From positions 1 to 20,226 of the IMG/VR virus record IMGVR_UViG_3300032046_000272: DNA of 20,226 bases, one strand, 5' to 3'. Position numbers and translations under genes: made by a program. Below the pieces are notes generated by a model that saw nothing but the letters and a program-made list of their open reading frames with translations, was not told the DNA's origin and made no database searches. The stretch is from a virus. Positions 7,275 through 13,568 of this stretch are shown in pieces (the stretch's first letter is position 1; the number at the start of each line of letters is the position of its first letter).

Positions 7275-8348
7275 ATGCCTGTTAGATATGTCGCCACGGG
7301 GCGCACGGCGGGAACGGAGATCTCGAGCACCTATGAGGGGCGACACGTGACCCTCGAGGAGTCGTACCTGATTCACCCCTACCACGCGGACGCGTTGGTG
7401 GACAAAGGCGATCCTGTCCTATTCGCGGTCGGCAGTGGTTGGATGAATGGTGTTGGTGTGGCACTCAAGAGCGCGGCGGCCGCCACCGATCTGATCGCGA
7501 TCGACACCGAGGGTATCTGGTACCTGGACGTGACTGGGTGCATCTCGGATGGCTCAATAGACGGGCAAGCGCGGGCCTTGCATGCTGGCGACCCTGTCTA
7601 CATTCGGAAGGCCGGTGGCACCGTGGGTGATCCCGACATACTGAGCGGTGAGGATGATGCCCATAATACCGTGCCATTCGGCTACCTGTTGGGTGACGTG
7701 ACCGCGCATGTATCGACACATACGCTGGTCGCCGTCAAGGTTCACTGGGCTCCGAACTTCCTGGAGTCTATCAACGTTGGCTCCTACAGCACGCCGGCGG
7801 GACCTATCGTGATCGATAACCACGAGATCGACATCTCGGCGACAGCGAGGGCTGCTGCCGAGGCTGGGGAATCGTGGGGCATAGAGTATGCCTGGCTGAA
7901 AGCATACATCGGTCTTTCTGCTCCCCTCCATGCCGACGAGGACATGCACGGCATCTACATCCGGCTGGAGGACGACAAGCACGCGACGGGCGGCGACTTG
8001 TTCGCTGGCCGGTTCCAGACCCATGCCAACCACGCGGCGGCAGTCTGGACACGGCTCTACGGTCTGTACGTCGCCATCTCCAACGAAGTGTCCGGTACTA
8101 TCGCGGAGTCGATTGGCATTGCCATCGCGATGGGTGGAGCTGGTTGTGCTCCAACAATGCAGACAGCACTCCAGATCATGGGTGACGGAACGCTGAGTGC
8201 GGCCCGTCAGAGTTGGTTCCAGACTGAGATTGGCCGTGGTGCCGGCCTGAAGGCGGACACGAGCGCAATGGACGCGAACCTAACCCATAAGATTCCTATC
8301 GACATCGATGGCACGATCTACGCCATCCCTGTTTGCCAGTGGGCCTAG
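7275..8348 (+). CDS. Two-part capsid decoration-like protein
   Basis: A 357-residue protein at ATG 7275 with AAGGAGAA upstream. The N-terminal 155 residues are beta-rich and have features of DUF2190-like capsid cement proteins: GDPVLFAV, a GVGVAL strand, IDTEGIWYLDV, and GDPVYIRK. The C-terminal 200 residues form a second, Gly/Ala-rich beta domain (EIDISATARAAAE, GIYIRLEDD, IAIAMGGAGCAPT, ending in DIDGTIYAIPV) that I cannot place; it may be a surface knob or jelly-roll-like domain. Position between the protease and the capsid gene fits a capsid-decorating protein. The N-terminal assignment is moderate, the C-terminal one open. Confidence 0.65.
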   Translation: MPVRYVATGRTAGTEISSTYEGRHVTLEESYLIHPYHADALVDKGDPVLFAVGSGWMNGVGVALKSAAAATDLIAIDTEGIWYLDVTGCISDGSIDGQARALHAGDPVYIRKAGGTVGDPDILSGEDDAHNTVPFGYLLGDVTAHVSTHTLVAVKVHWAPNFLESINVGSYSTPAGPIVIDNHEIDISATARAAAEAGESWGIEYAWLKAYIGLSAPLHADEDMHGIYIRLEDDKHATGGDLFAGRFQTHANHAAAVWTRLYGLYVAISNEVSGTIAESIGIAIAMGGAGCAPTMQTALQIMGDGTLSAARQSWFQTEIGRGAGLKADTSAMDANLTHKIPIDIDGTIYAIPVCQWA

Positions 8349-8351
8349 GCG

Positions 8352-8588
8352 ATGCTGAAAGAGCAGAACGCGGGGCGGCACGCGCAACTGGAGCGGGAGG
8401 TATTACAACTCTCCTACAAACGCGTGCTGCTCTGCCGCCAACTCGACGAGATTGACAAGCGCATGGCTCAATTCGAGTCGGCGCTGGCCGAGAACGAAGC
8501 GGCCAAACGCGACATTCAAACAGACGAGGCAATCCGAGCGGCTCAATCCGAAGAGGCCGTTGTCAAGGATGCCGAAGGAGAGCCATAA
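8352..8588 (+). CDS. 78-aa coiled-coil protein before capsid gene
   Basis: ATG 8352 follows the previous stop by three bases. The product is almost entirely charged helix: residues about 8-60 have a heptad pattern (LEREVLQLSYKRVLLCRQLDEIDKRM), and the end is Glu/Ala-rich. No family is recognised. A short free coiled coil directly before the major capsid gene could act as an assembly chaperone or a small extra scaffold piece, but this is inference from position. Its last codons contain the GAAGGAGAG ribosome site for the capsid gene. Confidence 0.65.
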   Translation: MLKEQNAGRHAQLEREVLQLSYKRVLLCRQLDEIDKRMAQFESALAENEAAKRDIQTDEAIRAAQSEEAVVKDAEGEP

Positions 8589-9713
8589 ATGGCCGAGTTT
8601 CTGAGCCTCATGGAGAAATGGGACGGTTATGTTCCGGTGCGCAACGCGGGCCTCAACGAGAGCGCCGTGGCCCGGTTCATCGACCTGATGGCCAACGCCG
8701 AGCACATGCCGGCCCATCGCCAGGACTATCTGCTGAGGGAAGTGGTCACGACCAGTGACTTCCCCTCGCTCTTCGGGTTCACGCTCGAGCGTGACTTGCT
8801 GGCGCGCTATCGCGCCGTGGTCCCGGATTGGCAGGCGTATTGCGCTAGAGGCACTCTCCCGAACTTCAATCAGGCCGAGCTCCACAAGGTACAGGGAAAC
8901 GATACCTTGCTCCCCGAGGTGAGCGAGAAGGGCGAGTACCTGGTGGCGCAGATGGTGGATGCTCATTACCACCGCCAGGTGAAGAAGTTTGGGCGGCAGT
9001 TCGACATCTCCTGGGAGAGCATCATCAATGATGCCCTTAGCGCCTTCAGCGACCTACCGCAGCGGTTCGCGGACGCGGTCGTCTACACGCGCGCCTACAA
9101 CGCGACGGGGTTGTTCGCGGTCGCCGCCGGGCCAAACCCCTTACTCTTCGGGGCCGGTGCCACAATCACCGACGTGGATGGCCAGGTCATTACCAATAAG
9201 GGCGTTCTTGATCTGACCATCGGCAACCTCCAGATCACGCTGGATCTCATGGCCAGCCAGACCGACGTGAACGGCCGGCCCCTGGGCATCCGCGGCACGC
9301 ACCTGGTTGTCCCGAACCTCCTAGAGTTGACAGGACGGGCCATTCTGACGAGTACTCTGATCCTTTCGACGGCGGCGGCACCCATCCCCAATGCCAATGT
9401 GCTGTCGCAGATGGGCTTGCAGCTCCACGTGAATCCGCTGCTACCGGTGATCGACACAAGTGGCAACCGCAATGGTACCTGGTACGTGTTTGCCGATCCC
9501 AGCCAGGGCAAGGCGATCCAGATGGACTTCCTGCGGGGCAACGAGGACCCGGAGATCTGTATGAAGGCCAGCGACAAGGTGACGGTCGGCGGCGGCAGTC
9601 TCAGTCCGTTCAGCGGCGACTTCGCCACGGACAACATTTTCTATCGCGTGCGCGACGTGCACGGGGGCACCCAACTCGATCCTCGCTACGTCTACGCTCA
9701 GGTGCACACGTAG
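8589..9713 (+). CDS. Major capsid protein
   Basis: The 374-residue shell protein starts at ATG 8589 straight after the preceding stop, with GAAGGAGAG upstream. Position after protease and decoration genes, length, and sequence character (N-terminal helix FIDLMANAEHMPA, FPSLFGFTLERDL, KKFGRQFDISWESIINDAL, the segment RGTHLVVPNLLELTGRAIL, C-terminal DNIFYRVRDVHGGTQLDP) fit Mu gpT-like and related HK97-fold capsid proteins. The block around residues 120-150 resembles the E-loop/spine-helix region where subunits first bind. A large GC hairpin follows the gene at once. Copy number in the virion should be the highest of all products here. Confidence 0.92.
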   Translation: MAEFLSLMEKWDGYVPVRNAGLNESAVARFIDLMANAEHMPAHRQDYLLREVVTTSDFPSLFGFTLERDLLARYRAVVPDWQAYCARGTLPNFNQAELHKVQGNDTLLPEVSEKGEYLVAQMVDAHYHRQVKKFGRQFDISWESIINDALSAFSDLPQRFADAVVYTRAYNATGLFAVAAGPNPLLFGAGATITDVDGQVITNKGVLDLTIGNLQITLDLMASQTDVNGRPLGIRGTHLVVPNLLELTGRAILTSTLILSTAAAPIPNANVLSQMGLQLHVNPLLPVIDTSGNRNGTWYVFADPSQGKAIQMDFLRGNEDPEICMKASDKVTVGGGSLSPFSGDFATDNIFYRVRDVHGGTQLDPRYVYAQVHT

Positions 9714-9738
9714 ACTAGAGACGTGAGAGCACACAGGA

Positions 9739-9774
9739 CCGCCGCCGGCGCCAGCATTGCCGGGCCGGCGGCGG
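9739..9774 (+). promoter_or_regulatory. 11-bp GC-rich hairpin after the capsid gene
   Basis: CCGCCGCCGGC (9739-9749) pairs perfectly with GCCGGCGGCGG (9764-9774) around a 14-nt loop, in the 83-base gap between capsid and connector genes. No T-run follows, so it is not a standard intrinsic terminator. It could be a partial terminator, an RNA-processing site or a 3' stabiliser for the capsid message. Confidence 0.75.
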
Positions 9775-9796
9775 TGAGTGGCGCGAGAGGTAAGAG

Positions 9797-10183
9797 ATGG
9801 CTTTTACCTACAATCTGAGCACCGACATCGGCAAGATGCGCCTGCTGATCCCGGACCGCAGCGCCAGCGCCTACTTCTTCGAGGACGCTGAGTTGACGGC
9901 GATGCTTTCCGCCGAGGGCGACAACGTCAAACGGGGCACGGCCCTGGCCCTGGAGACGATGGCCAGCAACGAGGCTTACGTCCAGAAGGTGATCCGCCTC
10001 CTGGATCTGAGCACCAACGGGCCGGCGGTGGCAGCGTCACTGATGGCCCGAGCAGCGCAGTTGCGCGAGCAGGCGGACACGGAAGAGGGTGCCGCGGGCG
10101 GCGACTTCGACTGGGCAGAGCAGACGCTGACGAGTTTCGCCGAACGCGATATCCGCTACAACGAGTGGCTACGCGATGGGTAA
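9797..10183 (+). CDS. Head-tail connector (gp6-like)
   Basis: A 128-residue protein at ATG 9797 with GAGAGGTAAGAG upstream. It starts with a short DIGKMRLLIPD segment, then FEDAELTAMLSAEGDNVKRGTALALETMASN, the helix-rich pattern of HK97 gp6/SPP1 gp15 connectors that add a ring beneath the portal. The C-terminal half is helical and acidic (LMARAAQLREQADTEEG). Position right after the capsid gene and before a beta-rich closure protein is the standard place. The next gene overlaps it by eight bases. Family assignment rests on pattern and position. Confidence 0.8.
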   Translation: MAFTYNLSTDIGKMRLLIPDRSASAYFFEDAELTAMLSAEGDNVKRGTALALETMASNEAYVQKVIRLLDLSTNGPAVAASLMARAAQLREQADTEEGAAGGDFDWAEQTLTSFAERDIRYNEWLRDG

Positions 10184-10541
10184 TCTCGGACTGGTGCATC
10201 CGGCGCTGCTGAGTAGCCTGCCCGATCACTTCCACGACACATGCACCGTGCAGGAGGCAACGGAGACGCGCGGTAGCAATGGCGCGGTGCTGTCGGCCTG
10301 GGGCAACCTGGCGGCACATGTGAACCTGGTCTGCATCGTGGCGCCCGTGAGCGCCCACGAGCAGCACCGTGCGAAGGATACGATTACGATCGGGACGCAC
10401 AAGGCCATGTTGGCCGGCTACTACCCGGCGATCACGGAAAAGATGCAGTTGGTGGCCGGCGGCGCGACCTACGACATCGTCGGCGTCTGGCATGACAGTC
10501 TGGCGAAGGCGACGCATCTAGACCTGCAGGTGATCCGGTGA
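10176..10541 (+). CDS. Head closure protein (SPP1 gp16 / HK97 gp7-type)
   Basis: A 121-residue protein whose ATG 10176 overlaps the connector gene. The predicted beta-rich body contains TCTVQEATETRGSNGAVLSAWGN (about 23-45), then HRAKDTITIGTHKAMLAG and TYDIVGVWHDSLAKATHLDLQVI. This strand order with a terminal L-x-L-x-V strand is typical of small beta-barrel head-closure (stopper) proteins, which plug the DNA channel after packaging. The next gene starts inside its stop (GTGA). A precise family name cannot be given from reading alone. Confidence 0.75.
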   Translation: MGNLGLVHPALLSSLPDHFHDTCTVQEATETRGSNGAVLSAWGNLAAHVNLVCIVAPVSAHEQHRAKDTITIGTHKAMLAGYYPAITEKMQLVAGGATYDIVGVWHDSLAKATHLDLQVIR

Positions 10542-11209
10542 GCGGCCCAGTAGTCAGTCTGACGATCACAAACGTCGGTGAGATCATGGGCCAACTCAAC
10601 CGACTGACCGAGGCGACGCGGGGTGCTCAGTTGATGCGCGCCGCCACGGCGGGAGCTCTGATTCCAATGAACGCCGCTAAACGGAGGGCCCCCTGGCGCA
10701 CCGGAACGCTGCGACGCTCGATTCACATCGGCGGGCACACCGAAATGGCGAGTGATTTCAGCCCTGGGGAGGTGGGGCCGGATGGCAAGCCAGCCTATTC
10801 GGACATAGGCAGTCCAGCGCCAGAACCCACGAGAGTGGAGTTACTCATCGGCACCAATCTCGTCTATGCCGGCATCCAGGAATTCGGCGGCGTGGTGAGT
10901 CCGAAGACGGCGAAACTGTTGGCTATTCCCGTGGATGCCGCGGCGCGCACGGCTGGCAGTCCCAGGGGACAAGACCTCGTCTTTGTCAAAACTCAGGGCG
11001 GGCAGATGTTCCTAATGGACAAAGAGGGCAAGATTCGCTACAGTCTGCGGCGGTCGGTCACCATCCCGGCTCATCCCTACCTGCGCCCGGCGTTCGATGA
11101 GAATACTGAAGCGATCGAGCGGGAGATCGGCATCGTACTGCGCGAGGGCATCGAGGACGCATTGGCGGGTCGGGCCGGCTCTGGCATAGCGGCAGGCGGT
11201 GGCGAGTGA
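10538..11209 (+). CDS. HK97 gp10-like neck / tail-completion protein
   Basis: A 223-residue protein starting at GTG 10538, overlapping the previous stop. The fold signature is clear: N-terminal helices with AAKRRAPWRTGTLRRSI (about 46-62), then VYAGIQEFGGVVSPKTAKLLAIPV (108-131), FMLD-type strand near 156, and SVTIPAHPYLRPAFDE (177-192). The long insert after the EFGG loop is like that of Mu gpG/virion-morphogenesis relatives. These proteins complete the neck and join head to tail. The C-terminus ends in a Gly-rich tail (GSGIAAGGGE). The following methyltransferase GTG overlaps its stop. Confidence 0.87.
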   Translation: MSGPVVSLTITNVGEIMGQLNRLTEATRGAQLMRAATAGALIPMNAAKRRAPWRTGTLRRSIHIGGHTEMASDFSPGEVGPDGKPAYSDIGSPAPEPTRVELLIGTNLVYAGIQEFGGVVSPKTAKLLAIPVDAAARTAGSPRGQDLVFVKTQGGQMFLMDKEGKIRYSLRRSVTIPAHPYLRPAFDENTEAIEREIGIVLREGIEDALAGRAGSGIAAGGGE

Positions 11210-12234
11210 AACTCGCTGAGGTAATGCGGACGCGCGAGTCACTGCTGGGCTGGACGCAATCCGGCGTGAGTTGGCACAGCCTCTACCATGACTGGTCAGG
11301 GCGGCTGAATCGCACCGACTGCCGCTTCTGCTGCCGGGGGCCGCATCGCTGCTGCCAACCGGGCCAGACGCTCCTGCTGGTGCCTGGCGAGGGTGACTTC
11401 CTGCGCAGCCGTGGGGTGGCTGCCCAGGGCGATACCTATGTCTGTCTTGGCCGGGAGCATTGCCTGGATGCCCTGCGGCCAGTCTGCTGTCGGACGTATC
11501 CACTAGCACCAGACGCGGACGGCAACCTCTTTGCCGACACCGCTTGCTCGCAGCATCGATGGGCCTCCTGGCACTTTCTCTGCCAGACGGCCAAAGCCTG
11601 GCAGCACTTGCTCACCTATCCGCTGGTCCGACTGTGGCTGATAGGCATGCGGCATGGGCAGTACAATCAGCGGGCAGAGGTGGCGGTGGACGCGATCGAG
11701 CGACCCTTCGACGCTGGGTACACTGCAACCTTCGGCCACTACCATAGCGGCCGGCGCGTGGGGGAGTTGCTGCAGGCGGGCATCATCCGCTCGACCGACC
11801 GGCTACTGGTAACCGGGTGTGGGCGCGGGCAGTCTGTAGCGGCGGTGCGCGAGGAGGGCGTGGACGCCTGGGGCGTGGACGTCAACCCGTCCGTGGTCGC
11901 GGCGAGCGCTGCCCGTGGCTACGTTAGCCAGGGGGACGTGCGGGCTCTGGCTTTCGAGGATGGCTCATTCGACATGGTGCTCTCGGTGGACGTACTCGAA
12001 CACTTACCGGATTACCATCTGGCGCTGGCTGAGATGGCGCGCGTCTCTCGCTGGCGGGCCTACGTCGAGGTAACGGCGCTCGAATCTGCCGAGGACCTCT
12101 TCGAGGACCCGACGCACGTCGTCTTTCTGGGGCTGGAGGAGTGGCGGCGGGCAATTGAGGAGCACATGGCGGTCGAGAGCCTGGCGGAAGTGAGCGGCGA
12201 CAAGCAGGGCATGGTCTGTCGGGTGAGGCAATGA
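11206..12234 (+). CDS. YkgJ-like Cys cluster fused to SAM methyltransferase
   Basis: A 342-residue fusion at GTG 11206. Residues 36-126 are Cys-rich: Cys39, 42, 43, 49, 50 (DCRFCCRGPHRCC), then Cys80, 86, 94, 95 in YVCLGREHCLDALRPVCCRTYPL and Cys114. The CxxCC cluster and the RPxxCRxYPL block match the layout of YkgJ-type metal-binding domains (Zn or Fe-S). Residues about 195-340 are a class I SAM methyltransferase: motif I LLVTGCGRGQSV (200-211), the acidic ribose-binding Asp225 in GVDVN, and GDVRALAFEDGSFDMVLSVDVLEHLPD (243-269), typical of the Methyltransf_11 type. It lies between the gp10-like neck gene and the tail terminator, where no enzyme is needed for assembly, so it is an accessory gene. 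Substrate unknown. Confidence 0.85.
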   Translation: MKLAEVMRTRESLLGWTQSGVSWHSLYHDWSGRLNRTDCRFCCRGPHRCCQPGQTLLLVPGEGDFLRSRGVAAQGDTYVCLGREHCLDALRPVCCRTYPLAPDADGNLFADTACSQHRWASWHFLCQTAKAWQHLLTYPLVRLWLIGMRHGQYNQRAEVAVDAIERPFDAGYTATFGHYHSGRRVGELLQAGIIRSTDRLLVTGCGRGQSVAAVREEGVDAWGVDVNPSVVAASAARGYVSQGDVRALAFEDGSFDMVLSVDVLEHLPDYHLALAEMARVSRWRAYVEVTALESAEDLFEDPTHVVFLGLEEWRRAIEEHMAVESLAEVSGDKQGMVCRVRQ

Positions 12235-12617
12235 CCCTCGACGATGCCCAGTACGCCTACCTGAGCAGCGGGGTCGTCGCTCTGATCGGCACGCGGTTCT
12301 ACCCGGACAGGCTGCCAGAGGAGCCGACGCTGCCGGCGGTCACGTACCAGCAGGTGAGCACGCTACGGCTATCGCAACACACGGGAGCCGTAGCGGGCGG
12401 CCAGGTGCGGATGCAGTACACGGTATTCGCCCTGACACGCGCATCGGCGCGGGCGATCGCGGCGCAGCTCGTGGCCGCCCTCGACAGCTACAAGGGGACG
12501 ATGGGCGGCGTTGGTGGCCTGGCGGTGACGGTGCTCGAGATCGCCAACGAGATCGACCAGCACGACCCGGAGACGGACAGGTACCAGACGATGCTAGACG
12601 CAATCCTGGCCTACTGA
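12231..12617 (+). CDS. Tail terminator / completion protein (DUF3168-like)
   Basis: A 128-residue protein at ATG 12231 overlapping the methyltransferase stop (ATGA). It has the strand-helix pattern of lambda gpU/DUF3168 tail completion proteins: VVALIGTRFYPDRLPEEPTLPAVTYQQVS (14-42), RMQYTVFALTRASARAIAAQLVAALDSYKG (60-89), and a final acidic part with DPETDRYQTMLDAIL. Such proteins cap the growing tail tube and set its attachment face to the neck. The methyltransferase has been inserted between it and the gp10-like gene. Confidence 0.83.
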   Translation: MTLDDAQYAYLSSGVVALIGTRFYPDRLPEEPTLPAVTYQQVSTLRLSQHTGAVAGGQVRMQYTVFALTRASARAIAAQLVAALDSYKGTMGGVGGLAVTVLEIANEIDQHDPETDRYQTMLDAILAY

Positions 12618-12618
12618 T

Positions 12619-12801
12619 ATGCGGGTTGACGAGAGGGGCTACATCAAGTGCGGCGACTGCCATCAGCCATACGCCCGTGTGCATGATGGGGTGCTCGTGA
12701 TCGAGAGTCGCCACGGCGGGGTTAAGCATACGAACTCGATTCGGCTGGAGGATGTGGTACAATTGCTGCAAGAACGAGAGCGCCAGAAGGAGTGCGCCTG
12801 A
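12619..12801 (+). CDS. 60-aa Com-like zinc-finger protein
   Basis: ATG 12619 follows the tail-terminator stop by one base. The product has a CxxC pair (Cys11, Cys14 in IKCGDC) and His32/His37 in ESRHGGVKH, a plausible one-zinc site, followed by a helical end (IRLEDVVQLLQERERQKECA). It resembles small phage zinc fingers such as Mu Com, which is a translational regulator, but the match is only in outline. The last seven residues are encoded by the first copy of a 22-nt repeat that also supplies the ribosome site of the next gene. Confidence 0.6.
   Translation: MRVDERGYIKCGDCHQPYARVHDGVLVIESRHGGVKHTNSIRLEDVVQLLQERERQKECA
12777..12798 (+). repeat. 22-nt direct repeat, copy 1
   Basis: A perfect 22-nt sequence (ends AAGGAGTGCGCC) shared with 12941-12962. 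It encodes the C-terminal residues ERQKECA of the upstream gene and holds AAGGAG (12787-12792) eight bases before the next ATG at 12801. Confidence 0.95.
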
Positions 12802-12968
12802 TGACCAGTCGGAGCAATGAGTACCAGAATCCGTTTATCTGGCGCGGGTTGGTATGCCTGCTGCTAGATCGTGATACAGCCGTGGATGATGTTGAGACGC
12901 TCGACTATGAGGAATTGCGGGCCGAAATCTTGGCCCTGAAAGAGCGCCAGAAGGAGTGCGCCGAATGA
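12801..12968 (+). CDS. 55-aa hypothetical protein
   Basis: ATG 12801 overlaps the stop of the zinc-finger gene (TGATGA), with AAGGAG eight bases upstream; the frame ends at TGA 12966-12968. The 55-residue product has a hydrophobic, Trp-containing start (NPFIWRGLVCLLLDRD, residues 10-25) and an acidic helical end (DYEELRAEILALKERQKECAE). No family is recognised. It shares its C-terminal ERQKECA sequence with the preceding gene because both end in the same 22-nt repeat. Very short, but start, coupling and ribosome site are good. Confidence 0.55.
   Translation: MTSRSNEYQNPFIWRGLVCLLLDRDTAVDDVETLDYEELRAEILALKERQKECAE
12941..12962 (+). repeat. 22-nt direct repeat, copy 2
   Basis: Second perfect copy of the 22-nt unit, 164 bases downstream of copy 1. 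It again encodes ERQKECA at the end of a gene and again places AAGGAG (12951-12956) eight bases before an ATG (12965). Confidence 0.95.
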
Positions 12969-13225
12969 GTCGGATACTACGGTGCGACCAGTGCGGTCGG
13001 GAATGTCCCGAAGAGACGACAGACCGAGTCTGGTTGACTGTATCCTCTAGGCTGGAATTCGACTTCTGCGGTTTTGCGTGCCTTGCAAAGTGGGCCGCCA
13101 ATGTCGCGCGCACCGCGCTGATGCAGCACTATGATGAGCGGTGCGGGGAGAAACCGGAATCGGACCAGACAGAACGCTCGACTAATGCCGTATATGAAGC
13201 CAGCCATCCGGGGTCTACGAGCTAG
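12965..13225 (+). CDS. 86-aa Cys-rich zinc-ribbon protein
   Basis: ATG 12965 overlaps the preceding stop as ATGA, and AAGGAG lies eight bases upstream. The 86-residue product has Cys7, Cys10 and Cys14 (RCDQCGREC) and, after a beta-rich stretch, Cys35 and Cys39 in DFCGFACLAKW, a treble-clef or zinc-ribbon layout common in small phage proteins (CxxC ... FCxxxCLxxW). The tail after residue 60 is polar and probably disordered. Function is unknown; zinc binding is a good guess from the ligands. It is the last gene before an intrinsic terminator. Confidence 0.65.
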   Translation: MSRILRCDQCGRECPEETTDRVWLTVSSRLEFDFCGFACLAKWAANVARTALMQHYDERCGEKPESDQTERSTNAVYEASHPGSTS

Positions 13226-13289
13226 GCTAGCCTGATGTAGCGACCCAACCTAATAAGTACGCCTTGAGCGTCGAGATAGCGCCAAAAGT

Positions 13290-13315
13290 GCGCCGATCCC
13301 GGCGCTCTTTTCGTT
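13290..13315 (+). terminator. Intrinsic terminator inside the tail module
   Basis: GCGCCG (13290-13295) pairs with CGGCGC (13300-13305) around the loop ATCC, followed by TCTTTTCGTT. A competing pairing AGCGCC (13278-13283) with GGCGCT (13301-13306) is also possible. It is in the 115-base gap after the zinc-ribbon gene, the clearest intrinsic terminator in the window. The rest of this gap shows no convincing promoter. Confidence 0.7.
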
Positions 13316-13340
13316 CCCAGTCTGGCCCACGAGGAGGGAT

Positions 13341-13568
13341 ATGGTTCGTTTATCTGCCATGGTTGCGGATCTTCAGAAGGTCCTCACGGAGCATGGTGAT
13401 ATTGAGGTACAAGTGTGCGTGCCGATGAGGAAAGAGGGCCACTCTGCCGTGATATTGGATTTGGCTCCTACCGCTCCTCTCCTAGAAAGAAACAGTCTAA
13501 GCGATCCATTGGCACGTGTTATCGCTGTCGATCTAGTGACGACACCGTGGGAGAGGATGGCGGAATGA
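13341..13568 (+). CDS. 75-aa hypothetical phage protein
   Basis: ATG 13341 has GAGGAGGG immediately upstream. The 75-residue product begins with a helix (LSAMVADLQKVLTEHGD) followed by a strand with IEVQVCVPM and two more predicted strands (SAVILDLA, RVIAVDLVT). This layout (helix, then GDxxVxV strand) is that of a widespread family of small phage proteins of unknown function often described as having a Lxx-L-x(4)-D-x-x-V pattern. It is the first gene after the terminator and its stop overlaps the glycosyltransferase ATG, so the two are probably translated together. Confidence 0.55.
   Translation: MVRLSAMVADLQKVLTEHGDIEVQVCVPMRKEGHSAVILDLAPTAPLLERNSLSDPLARVIAVDLVTTPWERMAE

Noticed and set aside
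9095-9637. 180-codon minus-strand frame in the capsid gene
   Set aside because: Complement of a strongly supported capsid gene; no start signal or motif.
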